Part shown: one piece after another, positions 1 through 8,783 of the stretch | Numbering within the stretch: position 1 is the first letter of the stretch | Layout: every line of letters starts with the position of its first letter | Source of the DNA: Natrinema caseinilyticum | GTDB taxonomy: Archaea; Halobacteriota; Halobacteria; Halobacteriales; Natrialbaceae | Length of the DNA stretch: 64,000 bases | Reading direction: 5' to 3' | NCBI RefSeq assembly: GCF_024227435.1 | Contig: NZ_CP100445.1 | Span: 3,283,369 to 3,347,368, forward strand | The notes under the pieces: generated by a model | What the model saw: only the letters and a program-made list of their open reading frames with translations | The model's database searches: none | What the model was told of the DNA's origin: nothing | Program-made: the position numbers and the translations under genes

Positions 1-125
1 CGTCCGTGATTGATCTCGCTGTTATAATACGTCTCGACTTCGTCTTTGACGTCCTGGCCGGACGGCTGATCGGCCCCTGCGATCACGTACAGAAGGTCTC
101 GTTGAAACCCTGTCAGATCGTCCAT
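1..125 (-). CDS. PadR family transcriptional regulator, N-terminal part (partial)
   Basis: Only the first 41 codons are in the window; the gene runs off the left edge. The translation starts MDDLTGFQRDLLYVIAG and continues with GQDVKDEVETYYNSEINHG. This is the N-terminal winged-helix pattern of the small haloarchaeal PadR-like regulators, which are usually about 90 residues and bind DNA as dimers. The ATG is at 125-123. What it regulates cannot be seen here. Confidence 0.8.
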   Translation of the reverse strand, partial: MDDLTGFQRDLLYVIAGADQPSGQDVKDEVETYYNSEINHG

Positions 126-523
126 TGTTGTATTCCGGTGGACGAACGGGAACACGACTATTTGTTATCGATTTCGTATCAACCGTTTCTCATACGTTCA
201 GCGCCACTAACTGAGTCAAGTCTGCCACTGTCTCTCGTTTCGCCTGGTAATCAGTGACTACAGTCGGCGACGCGAGCCCCGATTCGTTCGTACTACCGGT
301 GGAAATCTGATACTACCGTTTCGCTGACCCGAACAGCTGACGGTCGCCACTGGTTCGAGACGAGGAATCCGCGTCGACGGGTAGCGGACGTCGGCGGTGT
401 GGACTGACGGTATCACGGTGTCAACTGGTGACGCTGGCCGTCGCTGGCAGTCGCTGGTCGGCCGTTGTGTCTGGAAGAATGATAGTCGAATGTGAAACCC
501 GTTACCGAACGTGAAAAGCCGTG
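126..523. other. intergenic, no gene seen
   Basis: This stretch lies upstream of the PadR gene and downstream of the cold-shock gene, both on the minus strand. It has short GTCGCTGG-type repeats around 437-460. I see no RNA gene and no convincing coding frame in it. Confidence 0.5.
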
Positions 524-718
524 TTACAGGCGGGTGACGTTGGTGGCGCGGGGGCCCTTGGGGGCCTGTTCGATATCGAATTCGATGTCTGTGCCTTCTT
601 CGAGGTCCGGACCGCCAACGTCTTCCATGTGGAAGAATACGTCATCGTCCGCGTCGTCCGTCGAAATGAAACCGTAGCCGCCTGTGTCGTTGAAGAAATC
701 AACGTTTCCTTTCGCCAT
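524..718 (-). CDS. cold-shock domain protein (CspA family)
   Basis: A 64-residue single cold-shock domain. The nucleic-acid-binding motifs are present: RNP1-like GGYGFIS at residues 13-19 and RNP2-like VFFH at 27-30, after the MAKGNVDFF opening. The family binds single-stranded RNA or DNA and acts as an RNA chaperone in the cytoplasm. A longer open frame extends upstream to 895, but the ATG at 718-716 gives exactly the family length, and a TATA-like element lies about 26 bases before it. The many Asp and Glu residues are a salt adaptation. Confidence 0.95.
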   Translation of the reverse strand: MAKGNVDFFNDTGGYGFISTDDADDDVFFHMEDVGGPDLEEGTDIEFDIEQAPKGPRATNVTRL

Positions 719-1212
719 TGCGTTTCGAGAGAGACGACCGATACGTATAACAGTTATGCTATGCTTCGAGTGTCGAAACAAAATAACTGGGGCGATGAGT
801 CGAATGAATGGCGGCCGAAACCAGTAGAAACGACAGATTCGATTTTTCCTATTTAGCCGAGACGTTTCCGAGACGAGTTCTCGCTCGTGACCCACACGAG
901 ACCACGCTGTTTGCGCCTCGAGTCCGGTGGGCGGTCGGTCGGCTGTGACCGGAACCGCCGGGAGCGGGTCGATCCCGCCGCATTTGACACCAGTCTAACC
1001 GACCGTTCGTCCAGAAGGGCCGGTCCCGACGGCGGAGCGACTCGAGCGAACTGCTGACGCGACGGTCGACGGTCGACGGTCGTTCGTCATCGCACGCGCA
1101 CACTCGACGCGGGCTCGTGCCCTCGCACGCGCATACTCGGCGCGTGTGCCGTGCACACTCGAATCGGCCACGAATAGCACCGTTTAGGTACGTCCGATGG
1201 ATACGCTGTGCC
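719..1212. other. divergent intergenic region with short repeats
   Basis: Separates the minus-strand cold-shock gene from the plus-strand transporter. It holds the cold-shock promoter, a triple GACGGTC run near 1062-1082, and two imperfect copies of a CGCACGCGCA-rich segment near 1090-1115 and 1124-1150. No gene is seen; the long open frames here are GC-rich shadows. Confidence 0.5.
741..750 (-). promoter_or_regulatory. TATA-like element of the cold-shock gene
   Basis: Read on the minus strand this is TTATACGTAT. It ends about 23 bases before the ATG at 718, so the transcript should be leaderless or nearly so. Assigned by position and composition only. Confidence 0.5.
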
Positions 1213-1938
1213 ATGACAGAGGGACAGGCTCGCGCCGGGCCCACCATCGCGCAGGTCGCGTTGATCGGGCTCTTCGTGACCGCGTTGGTGACTGCACAGT
1301 TGACCGCGTCGAAAGTGCTCGCGTTCGAACTGCCGTTCGCCGTCCCGATTTCCGGATCGCAACTTGCACTCCCCGGCGCGGCGCTCGCGTACGCACTCAC
1401 CTTTCTCGCGAGTGATTGCTATACCGAGCTATACGGCCGTCGCGCCGCGCAGATCGTCGTCAACGTCGGGTTCGTGTTGAACTTTCTCGTCCTCGCACTC
1501 GTCTGGTCGACGATCGCCGCACCGGCGGCCGACTCGAGCGTCGATCCGGACGCCTTCGCGACGGCCCTCGGCGCGTCGACGAACGTCGTCGTCGGGAGCC
1601 TGCTCGCGTACGTCGTCAGTCAAAACTGGGACGTGATCGTCTTTCACCGCATTCGAGCGTCCACTGGTCCCGAGATGCTCTGGCTCCGAAATATCGCGTC
1701 CACGGCGAGCAGTCAGGCGATCGACACCATCATTTTCGTCGGAGTCGCGTTCGCCGTCGCACCCGCCGTTCTCGGTGTCGGGGTCGTCCTTCCGACGGAG
1801 GTCATCCTCTCGCTTATCGTGGGTCAGTACCTGCTGAAACTCGGAATCGCCGTCCTCGACACGCCCATCGTGTACGCCATCGTCTCGCTGGTTCGCTCGC
1901 GCGAAGGACTCGCCGCCGACGACGCCCACCCCGTCTAA
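1213..1938 (+). CDS. queuosine-precursor transporter, YhhQ/VUT family
   Basis: A 241-residue polytopic membrane protein with about six hydrophobic segments. It has the family signature SDCYTELYGRRAA at residues 67-79 and the early TASKV motif. Bacterial YhhQ imports preQ0/preQ1; archaea use preQ0 to make archaeosine, so this protein probably takes up preQ0 or a related base. This fits the window, which also holds tgtA, RaSEA and arcS. The frame is open from 1117, but the ATG at 1213 is chosen because MTEGQ leads directly into the first membrane segment. Substrate is inferred from the family. Confidence 0.85.
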   Translation: MTEGQARAGPTIAQVALIGLFVTALVTAQLTASKVLAFELPFAVPISGSQLALPGAALAYALTFLASDCYTELYGRRAAQIVVNVGFVLNFLVLALVWSTIAAPAADSSVDPDAFATALGASTNVVVGSLLAYVVSQNWDVIVFHRIRASTGPEMLWLRNIASTASSQAIDTIIFVGVAFAVAPAVLGVGVVLPTEVILSLIVGQYLLKLGIAVLDTPIVYAIVSLVRSREGLAADDAHPV

Positions 1939-2028
1939 GTCTGCACCTCGATCTCCGATGGTACCGTTCGACAGCCGACTCGTGTACCGAACGGAGAGCG
2001 TTTAGTAGCCCGCTCGAGAGGGACGGGT

Positions 2029-3126
2029 ATGGACGAACGCGTACGCGAACACGCCGCGGTGCTGGTCGACTGGAGCGCTCGCGTCGAGGAAGGCGACAAC
2101 GTCGTCTGTTCCGTGGGGCCGGGCGCCCACGAACTGGCGGTCGCGGTGGCCGAGAAACTCGGCGAACGCGGTGCGAACCTGCTGGCGACGTACGAATCGG
2201 GCGAGATCACGCGGGCGTACGTTCGGGCCCACGACGGCGACTTCGACGAGAACCCGGCCCACGAGTTGGCTCTGGTCGAGAACGCCGACGTGTACCTCTC
2301 GCTCGGCGGCGGTCGAAACACGAGCGCGACGGCCGACGTGCCCGGAGACAGGCGCCAGACCTACGATAGTGCCAGGACCGAAATTCGCGAGAGCCGGCTG
2401 GGAACTCGCTGGGTGTCGACGGTCCACCCGACGCGGTCGCTCGCCCAGCAGGCGAACATGGCCTACGAGGAGTACCAGACGTTCGCGTACGACGCGATCT
2501 TGCGGGACTGGGAGTCACTCGCCGAGGAGATGGCTCGGGTCAAAGCGTTGCTCGACGACGGTGACGAGGTGCGACTCGTCTCGAGCGGGACCGATATCAC
2601 GATGCGGATCGCCGACCGTTCGGCGGTCAACAGCGCCGCCTCGGTCGCCTACGACTCGCACAACCTGCCGAGCGGGGAGGTTTTTACCGCGCCCCACGCC
2701 ACGGACGGCGAGGTGACGTTCGACGTGCCCATGACCATCCGCGGCGAAGCGGTCCGGAACGTCCGCCTCGAGTTCGACGCGGGCGAAGTGGTCGCGTTCG
2801 ATGCCGAACAGGGCGCGGGCGTCATCGAGGACGTCCTCGAAACCGACGCGGGCGCGCGCCGACTGGGCGAACTCGGGATCGGAATGAACCGCGGTATCGA
2901 TCGCTACACGGACAATATACTCTTCGACGAGAAGATGGGCGATACGGTCCATCTGGCGCTCGGCCGAGCCTACGATTCCTGTCTTCCCGACGGCGAAACC
3001 GGCACCGAATCGGCCGTCCACGTCGATCTGATAACCGACGTAAGCGAGGACTCTCGTCTCGAGATCGACGGACGGGTGGTCCAGCGAAACGGAGTGTTCC
3101 GATTCGAGGACGGATTCGCGGAATAG
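2029..3126 (+). CDS. aminopeptidase, peptidase family M29
   Basis: A 365-residue cytoplasmic metallo-aminopeptidase that removes N-terminal residues from peptides. The family's metal and catalytic positions can be matched: Glu217 in GEVFTAPH, Glu281 in ELGIGMN, His308 and Tyr315 in DTVHLALGRAY, and His331/Asp333 in VHVDL. Length is a little under the usual 370-410. The ATG at 2029 follows the previous gene by 90 bases. No operon partner is obvious; the next gene on the same strand is a DUF309 protein 74 bases away. Confidence 0.9.
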   Translation: MDERVREHAAVLVDWSARVEEGDNVVCSVGPGAHELAVAVAEKLGERGANLLATYESGEITRAYVRAHDGDFDENPAHELALVENADVYLSLGGGRNTSATADVPGDRRQTYDSARTEIRESRLGTRWVSTVHPTRSLAQQANMAYEEYQTFAYDAILRDWESLAEEMARVKALLDDGDEVRLVSSGTDITMRIADRSAVNSAASVAYDSHNLPSGEVFTAPHATDGEVTFDVPMTIRGEAVRNVRLEFDAGEVVAFDAEQGAGVIEDVLETDAGARRLGELGIGMNRGIDRYTDNILFDEKMGDTVHLALGRAYDSCLPDGETGTESAVHVDLITDVSEDSRLEIDGRVVQRNGVFRFEDGFAE

Positions 3127-3200
3127 AACTGCGCCTCGAGGGAATCACTGGCGGTCACGGGTTTCGTTACGTTCTCGGGTCTGGAGCCCTAACTACCGGT

Positions 3201-3815
3201 ATGCGCGACCGGCTCAGAGCGGGCGTCGCGATCTTCAACGACGGCCACTATCACGCCGCACACGACGCCTGGGAGGACCGCTGGCTCGAACTCGAGTCCG
3301 GCAGCGACGACGAACGACTGCTCCACGGCCTTATTCAGTACACCGCGGCGGTCTATCACGCGCGCGAACGCAACTGGGATGGGGCGGTCGGACTGGCCGA
3401 AAGCGCGGGGGAGTATCTCGCGGCTCTGCCCGCCGACTATCGCGATCTCCGGCTCGATCCCGTTCGATCGTCGCTGACACGGCTGGCAACCGATCCCGAG
3501 GTGGTCGAGCGCCGGCCCCCGTTGCGACTCGAGCACGAGGGATCCACACCGACGCGGTCCGATCTCGGGTTCGAGCCGACGGCGATCGCGGCTGTCGTCC
3601 TCGCAACGGAGTTCGGCTTCGACGAGGAACCGGTCGAACGGGCGCGGACGTACGCGCGCCAGGACCTCGAGGACGGAGCGGACGACAGTCGATTCATCAC
3701 GCTCCTGTTCGATTTTGTTCGCGACGACGAGCACCGCGGTATCGTCGCACAGCGACTCGCGGAACACGTCGGGAGGCGGCGGGCTCGGGAGGAGGACGTA
3801 GACGGACTGTTCTGA
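3201..3815 (+). CDS. DUF309 domain protein
   Basis: A 204-residue protein opening with the DUF309 signature FNDGHYHAAHDAWEDRW at residues 12-28, followed by LLHGLIQYTAAVYHA. The family is a small helical fold with conserved His and Glu residues but no settled biochemical role. The C-terminal 100 residues are acidic and not recognisable. It lies between an M29 peptidase and an F420-type oxidoreductase on the same strand, with gaps of about 75 bases on each side, so co-transcription is possible but not shown. Confidence 0.85.
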   Translation: MRDRLRAGVAIFNDGHYHAAHDAWEDRWLELESGSDDERLLHGLIQYTAAVYHARERNWDGAVGLAESAGEYLAALPADYRDLRLDPVRSSLTRLATDPEVVERRPPLRLEHEGSTPTRSDLGFEPTAIAAVVLATEFGFDEEPVERARTYARQDLEDGADDSRFITLLFDFVRDDEHRGIVAQRLAEHVGRRRAREEDVDGLF

Positions 3816-3891
3816 CGGTGGCCCGGCACACGGGCGCGATCGCTTCGCGTTCGACCGGAGCTTCAAGTTCGACCCGTCCGAACGCGAGGGT

Positions 3892-4764
3892 ATGGAAATT
3901 GGCACGGTGCTCCCGCAACTCGAGATCGGGCACGATCCGCGGACGATAGCCGAGTACGCGATCCGGGTCGAAGAATCCGGCTACGAACACCTCGTCGCGT
4001 ACGATCACGTCCTCGGTGTGAATCCCGACCGCGAGGGGTGGGACGGTCCGTACGATTACGAGAGCACGTTTCACGAGCCGCTTTCCACCTTCTCGTATCT
4101 GGCGGGGCAGACGGACGAACTGGCGTTTATGACCGGCATCCTGGTCCTCCCCCAGCGCCAGACCGCGCTGGTGGCCAAACAGGCTGCCCAACTGGACCGC
4201 TTTGCCGACGGACGGTTCCGTATGGGCGTCGGCGTCGGTTGGAACGAACCCGAATACGTCGCGCTGGGGGAGGACTTCTCCCGGCGCGGGCGGCGCATCG
4301 AAGAACAGGTCGACGTCCTCCGGCGGCTCTGGACCGACGAACTCGTCGATTTCGAGGGCGAATTTCACGAGATACCGGACGCCGGCATCCGACCGCTCCC
4401 GGTCCAGCGACCGATTCCGATCTGGATGGGCGGGATGTCCGAACCGGTCAAGCGACGAATCGCCCGACTCGCCGATGGCTGGCTCCCGCAGTTTCAACCG
4501 GGCGACGAGGCCGAGGCTCACCTCGCCGACCTCGCCGAATACGCCGAGGACGCCGGTCGTGATCCCGACGAGATCGGCCTCGGTGGTCGGATGTACGCCG
4601 TCCCGGACGAGGAAGACGAATGGATCGATCGTGCGCAGGACTGGCACGACCTCGGCGCCGATTACCTCTCGATCACGACGATGTACCAGGGCCTCGAGGG
4701 CGAGGAACACACGGCTCACCTCGAGCGAGTCGCCGAGGTGCTTCGAGACGCTGGTCTATTGTAG
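3892..4764 (+). CDS. LLM-class F420-dependent oxidoreductase
   Basis: A 290-residue TIM-barrel protein of the luciferase-like monooxygenase class. Typical features are the opening EIGTVLPQLEIG, AYDHVLGVNP near residue 40, the QTALVAKQAAQLDR segment and GVGVGWNEPEY near residue 113. Archaeal members of this subgroup generally use coenzyme F420 rather than FMN; the substrate is unknown. Haloarchaea make F420, and a possible F420/riboflavin pathway enzyme (creatininase-like) is 3.3 kb downstream. ATG at 3892. Confidence 0.85.
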   Translation: MEIGTVLPQLEIGHDPRTIAEYAIRVEESGYEHLVAYDHVLGVNPDREGWDGPYDYESTFHEPLSTFSYLAGQTDELAFMTGILVLPQRQTALVAKQAAQLDRFADGRFRMGVGVGWNEPEYVALGEDFSRRGRRIEEQVDVLRRLWTDELVDFEGEFHEIPDAGIRPLPVQRPIPIWMGGMSEPVKRRIARLADGWLPQFQPGDEAEAHLADLAEYAEDAGRDPDEIGLGGRMYAVPDEEDEWIDRAQDWHDLGADYLSITTMYQGLEGEEHTAHLERVAEVLRDAGLL

Positions 4765-4827
4765 CGGGACGGAACCAGTTCCGCGTCCGCATTGGTCTGT
4801 CTCCCCCTTCCAACCGCGGTCCTCCTT

Positions 4828-5799
4828 CTAATCGTGACCTGTGACCGGAAGCGGCTCGTAGGGATCCTCGAGATAGTCCATCTCCGACCCGGTGAGGTCG
4901 ATTTCGAGGGCCTCGACGGCGTCTTCGAGGTGCTCGACGGAGGTCGTTCCGACGATGGGTGCGTCGACCCAGTCTTTGTGAAGCAGCCAGGCGAGCGAAA
5001 TCTGGGCCATCGAAACGCCCTTGTCGTCGGCGAGTTCCTGGATTCGCTCGTTTATTTCTCGGCCACCGCCCTGGAGGTAGGACATCTGCTCGAGGTACTT
5101 GTCGGTCCGGCCGCGCGTGGTGGACTCGAGTTCTTCGTGCGGCCGGGTTGCGACGCCGCGAGCGAGCGGCGACCACGGAATCACGCCGATATCCTCCCTG
5201 TCGCACAGCGGAAGCATCTCGCGTTCTTCCTCCCGATAGAGGACGTTGTAGTGGTTCTGCATCGTCGCGAACCGATCGAGTCCCAGCGAGTCGCTCGTCT
5301 GCAAGGCGGCGGCGAACTGGTGGGCCCACATCGACGACGTTCCGATGTACCGCACCTGTCCGCGTCGAACTGCGTCGTCCAGGGCTCGCAGTGTTTCTTC
5401 GATCGGCGTGTCGTAATCCCAGCGGTGCGTCTGGTAGAGATCGATCGTGTCCACACCCAACCGATCGAGGCTGGCCGCGAGTTCCTGCTCGATCGCCTTG
5501 CGCGAGAGGCCGCTCGCGTTCGGGTTCTCCGGGTCCATTTCGGCGAAGACCTTCGTCGCGACCACCTGCGCGTCGCGATCGTAGCCCTCGAGTGCCTCGC
5601 CCAGGATTTCCTCGGATTCGCCCGTGGAGTAGACGTTTGCGGTGTCGAAGAAGTTGATTCCGAGGTCGATGGCGCGATCGATGAGATCCTGACTCTCGTC
5701 GGGATCGAGCATCCAGTCTCGGCCGGTGCCGAAACTCATGCAGCCGAGACAGATGCGACTGACCGTCATCCCCGTCGATCCGAGGGTAGTGTACTCCAT
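4828..5799 (-). CDS. aldo/keto reductase
   Basis: A 323-residue NADPH-type oxidoreductase with the AKR catalytic tetrad Asp52, Tyr57, Lys83 and His125 (motifs INFFDTANVY, VVATKVF, YQTHRW). It resembles the YajO/Tas-like subgroup, whose substrates are broad carbonyl compounds. The frame is open to 5826, but MEYTTLGSTG at 5799 is the standard family start. It is convergent with the F420-type oxidoreductase and probably monocistronic. Confidence 0.92.
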   Translation of the reverse strand: MEYTTLGSTGMTVSRICLGCMSFGTGRDWMLDPDESQDLIDRAIDLGINFFDTANVYSTGESEEILGEALEGYDRDAQVVATKVFAEMDPENPNASGLSRKAIEQELAASLDRLGVDTIDLYQTHRWDYDTPIEETLRALDDAVRRGQVRYIGTSSMWAHQFAAALQTSDSLGLDRFATMQNHYNVLYREEEREMLPLCDREDIGVIPWSPLARGVATRPHEELESTTRGRTDKYLEQMSYLQGGGREINERIQELADDKGVSMAQISLAWLLHKDWVDAPIVGTTSVEHLEDAVEALEIDLTGSEMDYLEDPYEPLPVTGHD

Positions 5800-5912
5800 G
5801 CGGATAGATGACCGGTCGATAGACAAAAGATCGCGGCTCGTCCTGGTCGATTGCCGGCTTTCGATCGACGTGGCTCGCGTTTCGTCCAGTCGCGACCCGC
5901 CACGTGGTCGGC

Positions 5913-6656
5913 TCAGTCGTGGTGGGCGGAGTTGTCTCGCGGCTCGTAGTCGAGGACCTCGCGAGCGCGCTCTATCGAGTAGTACTTCCGGTCATTATCG
6001 GAGATTCCGTAGACGATCTCGTAGCCGTAGTCGGCGCGGATACAGCGGTCGAAGAGGTGCGCGCAGTCGCGATACGAGAGCCACATCGCCTGTCCGCGCT
6101 CGTAGTCGATCGGCGGGTGACCTTCGGTCAGGTTTCCGATACGAACGCAGACGACAGAAATCCCGTACTCGTCGTGGTAGTACCGTCCCAGCGTTTCGCC
6201 GGCCGCCTTCGAGACGCCGTAGAGGTTGCTCGGCCGGGGGAGCTCGGTCCCGTCGAGACAGTAGTCGTCGTGCGTGCGGTACAGTTCCGGCGTGCGGTCG
6301 TCGGTCTCGTAGGCGCCGACGGCGTGGTTCGACGATGCGAACGCGACTTTCTCGACCCCGGCGTCGACGGCGGCTTCGAAGACCGTCTGCGCGCCGTCGA
6401 TGTTGTTCGTCAGGACGCTGTCCCACGGCGCTTCCGGTCGCGGATCGCCCGCGAGATGAATCACGACGTCGATGCCGTCCATCGCGTCGCGAACTGCCTC
6501 TTCGTCCGTGATGTCTGCGACGACGAACTCGCCCGGTTGGTCGTCCGTCGGCGGATCGCGATCCAGCAAGCGCCACTCGTGATCGTCCGCGAGGCCGCCG
6601 AGGATAGCCTCTCCGACCCGCCCCGCAGCCCCAGTAAGCAGGACTGACTGTGCCAT
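5913..6656 (-). CDS. azf: NAD-dependent glucose-6-phosphate dehydrogenase-like protein (Azf type)
   Basis: A 247-residue short-chain/extended dehydrogenase. The Rossmann motif GAAGRVG is at residues 9-15 and the active-site Tyr146-x3-Lys150 lies in NLYGVSKAAGE, with a serine pair at 108-109. The sequence closely matches what I recall of the Haloferax volcanii Azf protein, the NAD-dependent glucose-6-phosphate dehydrogenase of the haloarchaeal oxidative pentose phosphate pathway, including AGDPRPEAPWDSVL and ISDNDRKYYS. A uronate-dehydrogenase-like role is the main alternative. The ATG at 6656 is preferred over an upstream in-frame ATG because MAQSVLLTGAAG is the normal N-terminus. A 26-base direct repeat lies just upstream. 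Confidence 0.75.
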   Translation of the reverse strand: MAQSVLLTGAAGRVGEAILGGLADDHEWRLLDRDPPTDDQPGEFVVADITDEEAVRDAMDGIDVVIHLAGDPRPEAPWDSVLTNNIDGAQTVFEAAVDAGVEKVAFASSNHAVGAYETDDRTPELYRTHDDYCLDGTELPRPSNLYGVSKAAGETLGRYYHDEYGISVVCVRIGNLTEGHPPIDYERGQAMWLSYRDCAHLFDRCIRADYGYEIVYGISDNDRKYYSIERAREVLDYEPRDNSAHHD

Positions 6657-6697
6657 TCGTTCGATGTGAGGGAAAGCGGCGATAAGAACCATGCGAT

Positions 6698-6752
6698 TCG
6701 GATGCAGAACGGACGGTCGTGGGGCCTCGGATGCAGAACGGACGGTCGTGGG
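6698..6752. repeat. two 26-base direct repeats in a divergent promoter region
   Basis: Identical 26-base copies occupy 6698-6723 and 6727-6752 (29-base period), each containing GATGCAGAACGGACGGTCGT. They sit 42-96 bases upstream of the azf-like start and about 160 bases before mptD. They may be operator sites or a local duplication. Confidence 0.8.
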
Positions 6753-6908
6753 ACCCACCAGCCGGCGAACGGGGCGGTCGCCGGTCCGAGAAGCGCGTCG
6801 TCGGCGCACGGAAATCGGGGGCGACTGCCGCGGCAACCGAGCAGCCACCCACTTCGAGCGGCCGTTCGCATCGAAATTCCCTTGCACCCCGCCTGCGAGT
6901 ACTCGCAC

Positions 6909-7274
6909 ATGTCCACCGACGCGTCGCCCACCGACGCCGAAGCCGCCTGCTTCGAAGCCGGCATCAAGTTCGGCTCGCTCTACCACCAGTTCGCAGGGAC
7001 ACCGATCTCGCTCGACAGCGCCTCGAGCCTCGCGACCGCGATGGAAGAATCGATCGAAAATCAGCCCCACTGTACGGACGTCGTCGTCGAGATCCGAATC
7101 GACGCACTCGAGTCCGCCATCGACGACTCGAGTGCCGACTACACCGAACTGACAGGCCGCTTTCTCGAGGTCGAAATCGTCGTCGAGTACGAGGGCTGTG
7201 AGGTCCGCACCCGCATGGAAATGGACGACGGGTATCCGCTGATGCGACTCGAGTCGGTTCGAGGACGAGAGTAG
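6909..7274 (+). CDS. mptD: archaeal dihydroneopterin aldolase family protein (MptD)
   Basis: A 121-residue protein with ACFEAGIKFGSLYHQFAG near the N-terminus and ESIENQPHC in the middle, the pattern of the archaeal MptD family. MptD cleaves 7,8-dihydroneopterin to 6-hydroxymethyl-7,8-dihydropterin and glycolaldehyde, a step towards folate- or methanopterin-type C1 carriers. The open frame begins at 6666, but the ATG at 6909 gives family length and avoids coding through the direct repeats. It is a stand-alone gene, divergent from azf. Confidence 0.85.
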   Translation: MSTDASPTDAEAACFEAGIKFGSLYHQFAGTPISLDSASSLATAMEESIENQPHCTDVVVEIRIDALESAIDDSSADYTELTGRFLEVEIVVEYEGCEVRTRMEMDDGYPLMRLESVRGRE

Positions 7275-7481
7275 CGTCGCTTCAGGGCGGACGGCGTCGC
7301 GATTCGGCCGGGACGTGCGTCGGGTCGAGTCCGGCATCGCCCGGGCCGACCGAATCCTCGACACCCCAGGACCTCCCTTTCGAAATCTCGTCGCTGTTCG
7401 ACCGATATCGGTGCGCTCCGGACGGATTTTACTTTCACTTTCGGGCTATCTTTTAACCTCGGTGGCCGCAAAGACGAGGGC

Positions 7482-7973
7482 ATGAGCCAAGCCACGTTCG
7501 GCGACGACGACGAACTGTTCGGGGAAGCGGCCAGCGAAATGCGCGAGGACGTCGAATCCTCGCTCGCGGACGCCTGGGCGGCGCTGCCCGACGCCGACGA
7601 CGTCTGGGAGACCGACGCCGACAACGTACTGGGCGTCCTCAACGGCCTCAATTCCGCGCTGAACGCCGGCGACGCCGAGGATCACCTCCGCGACGCGAAG
7701 AAGTGGTTCACCATGGGCCAGCGAGCCGATGCCTTCGACGACGCCGACGACCTCGAGGAGGAGATCGGCGACCTCGAGGACGCCATCGCCGATATCTCGG
7801 CCGCGGGCGAACAGGTCGGTGAACTCACGTCGACGATTCCGGCGCTTCGCGGGACGCTCGAGGATGCGGGCCCCGAGACCGAAGACACCGACGAGGCTGA
7901 CGCTGCGGGCGAAGACGAGACCGAAGACACCGACAAGGCTGACGCTGCGGGCGAAGACGAGGCCGAGGCGTAA
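7482..7973 (+). CDS. DUF5790 family haloarchaeal protein
   Basis: A 163-residue very acidic protein beginning MSQATFGDDDELFGEAASEM, which I recognise as the haloarchaeal DUF5790 family; no function is known. Residues about 60-120 are predicted helical or coiled (DDADDLEEEIGDLEDAIADI). The C-terminal tail carries two near-perfect copies of a 14-residue unit ETEDTDEADAAGED, encoded by a 42-base tandem repeat. The tail length probably varies between strains. ATG at 7482 follows a TATA-like TTTTAAC at 7451-7457. Confidence 0.85.
   Translation: MSQATFGDDDELFGEAASEMREDVESSLADAWAALPDADDVWETDADNVLGVLNGLNSALNAGDAEDHLRDAKKWFTMGQRADAFDDADDLEEEIGDLEDAIADISAAGEQVGELTSTIPALRGTLEDAGPETEDTDEADAAGEDETEDTDKADAAGEDEAEA
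7875..7958 (+). repeat. 42-base tandem repeat inside the DUF5790 gene
   Basis: Two copies, 7875-7916 and 7917-7958, differ by a few bases and encode the repeated acidic unit ETEDTD(E/K)ADAAGED. The period is a multiple of three, so copy number change would keep the frame. Confidence 0.85.
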
Positions 7974-8045
7974 CGGGAGTCGCGCTCTCGGACCGATCGC
8001 AGTGAGAGCGTCCCCGTCTCGAACCCGTACCGTCGCCTCGTCCGA

Positions 8046-8783
8046 TTATCGGTGCTCGGGCCGCGAAACATCTCGCTGGGCGACCGCCTCGAGGAGTCGA
8101 GCCAGCGAATCCGCGGCTAACTCGAGCAGTTCGGCACCGCGCTCGGCGTCGCCCTCGCTCGGATCCCCGACGACTCCGTTTTCCGTGAACTCCGCCGAGT
8201 CGTAAGACAGGTTGGCGCCACTCGTCCAGTCGCCCCAGCGCTCGGCCGCACCCGCACGCGCCTCGTCGATTCGATCCTCTCGGACCGATTCAGGCTCGAG
8301 GTGGCGCAGAAGCGCCGTCTCGAGGGGCCCACCGTGTCCCATCTCGGCGGTGTGTTCGCCGACGCACTCGAACCAGGTGAACGGCACGACGTACGCGTCG
8401 CCGTCCCTGGTGAGTCGGCCGCCGACTTCTCGCAGCGCGTCGACGTTGCCGCCGTGCCCGTTGACGACGATCACGCGGTCGAAGCCGTGGTGAGCGAGAC
8501 TCGAGACGACCTCACCGACGTAGTCGCGGAAGGTGTCGTCGGAGACCCACATCGTTCCGGCGAACTGACGGTGTTCCTCGGCGATCCCCACCGGGATCGC
8601 GGGCGCTCGAACGACCGCCCGGTCGACGCGTTCGACTCCGGCGTCGGCCACCGCTTCCGCGGTCAGGACGTCCGTTCCGAGTGGCGCGTGAGGGCCGTGC
8701 TGTTCCGTGCTCCCGACGGGTACGACCGCGAGGTCCGTCTCGAGGTCCCGCACGTCCGTCCACGTCGCGTCGGAGAGATCCAT
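8046..8783 (-). CDS. creatininase-family amidohydrolase (possible ArfB-type deformylase)
   Basis: A 245-residue metal-dependent amidohydrolase. The metal-binding signature is clear: Glu27, His29 and Asp38 in STEQHGPHAPLGTD, NGHGGN at residues 108-113, and Glu154 in GHGGPLETALL. Archaeal members include ArfB, which deformylates a formylaminopyrimidine nucleotide early in riboflavin and F420 synthesis; that is a reasonable role here but unproved, since the family also holds creatininases. It is convergent with DUF5790 and divergent from DUF5789. Confidence 0.8.
   Translation of the reverse strand: MDLSDATWTDVRDLETDLAVVPVGSTEQHGPHAPLGTDVLTAEAVADAGVERVDRAVVRAPAIPVGIAEEHRQFAGTMWVSDDTFRDYVGEVVSSLAHHGFDRVIVVNGHGGNVDALREVGGRLTRDGDAYVVPFTWFECVGEHTAEMGHGGPLETALLRHLEPESVREDRIDEARAGAAERWGDWTSGANLSYDSAEFTENGVVGDPSEGDAERGAELLELAADSLARLLEAVAQRDVSRPEHR

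Noticed and set aside
6-257. 83-codon plus-strand frame
   Set aside because: It lies antisense to the PadR gene and has no family features.
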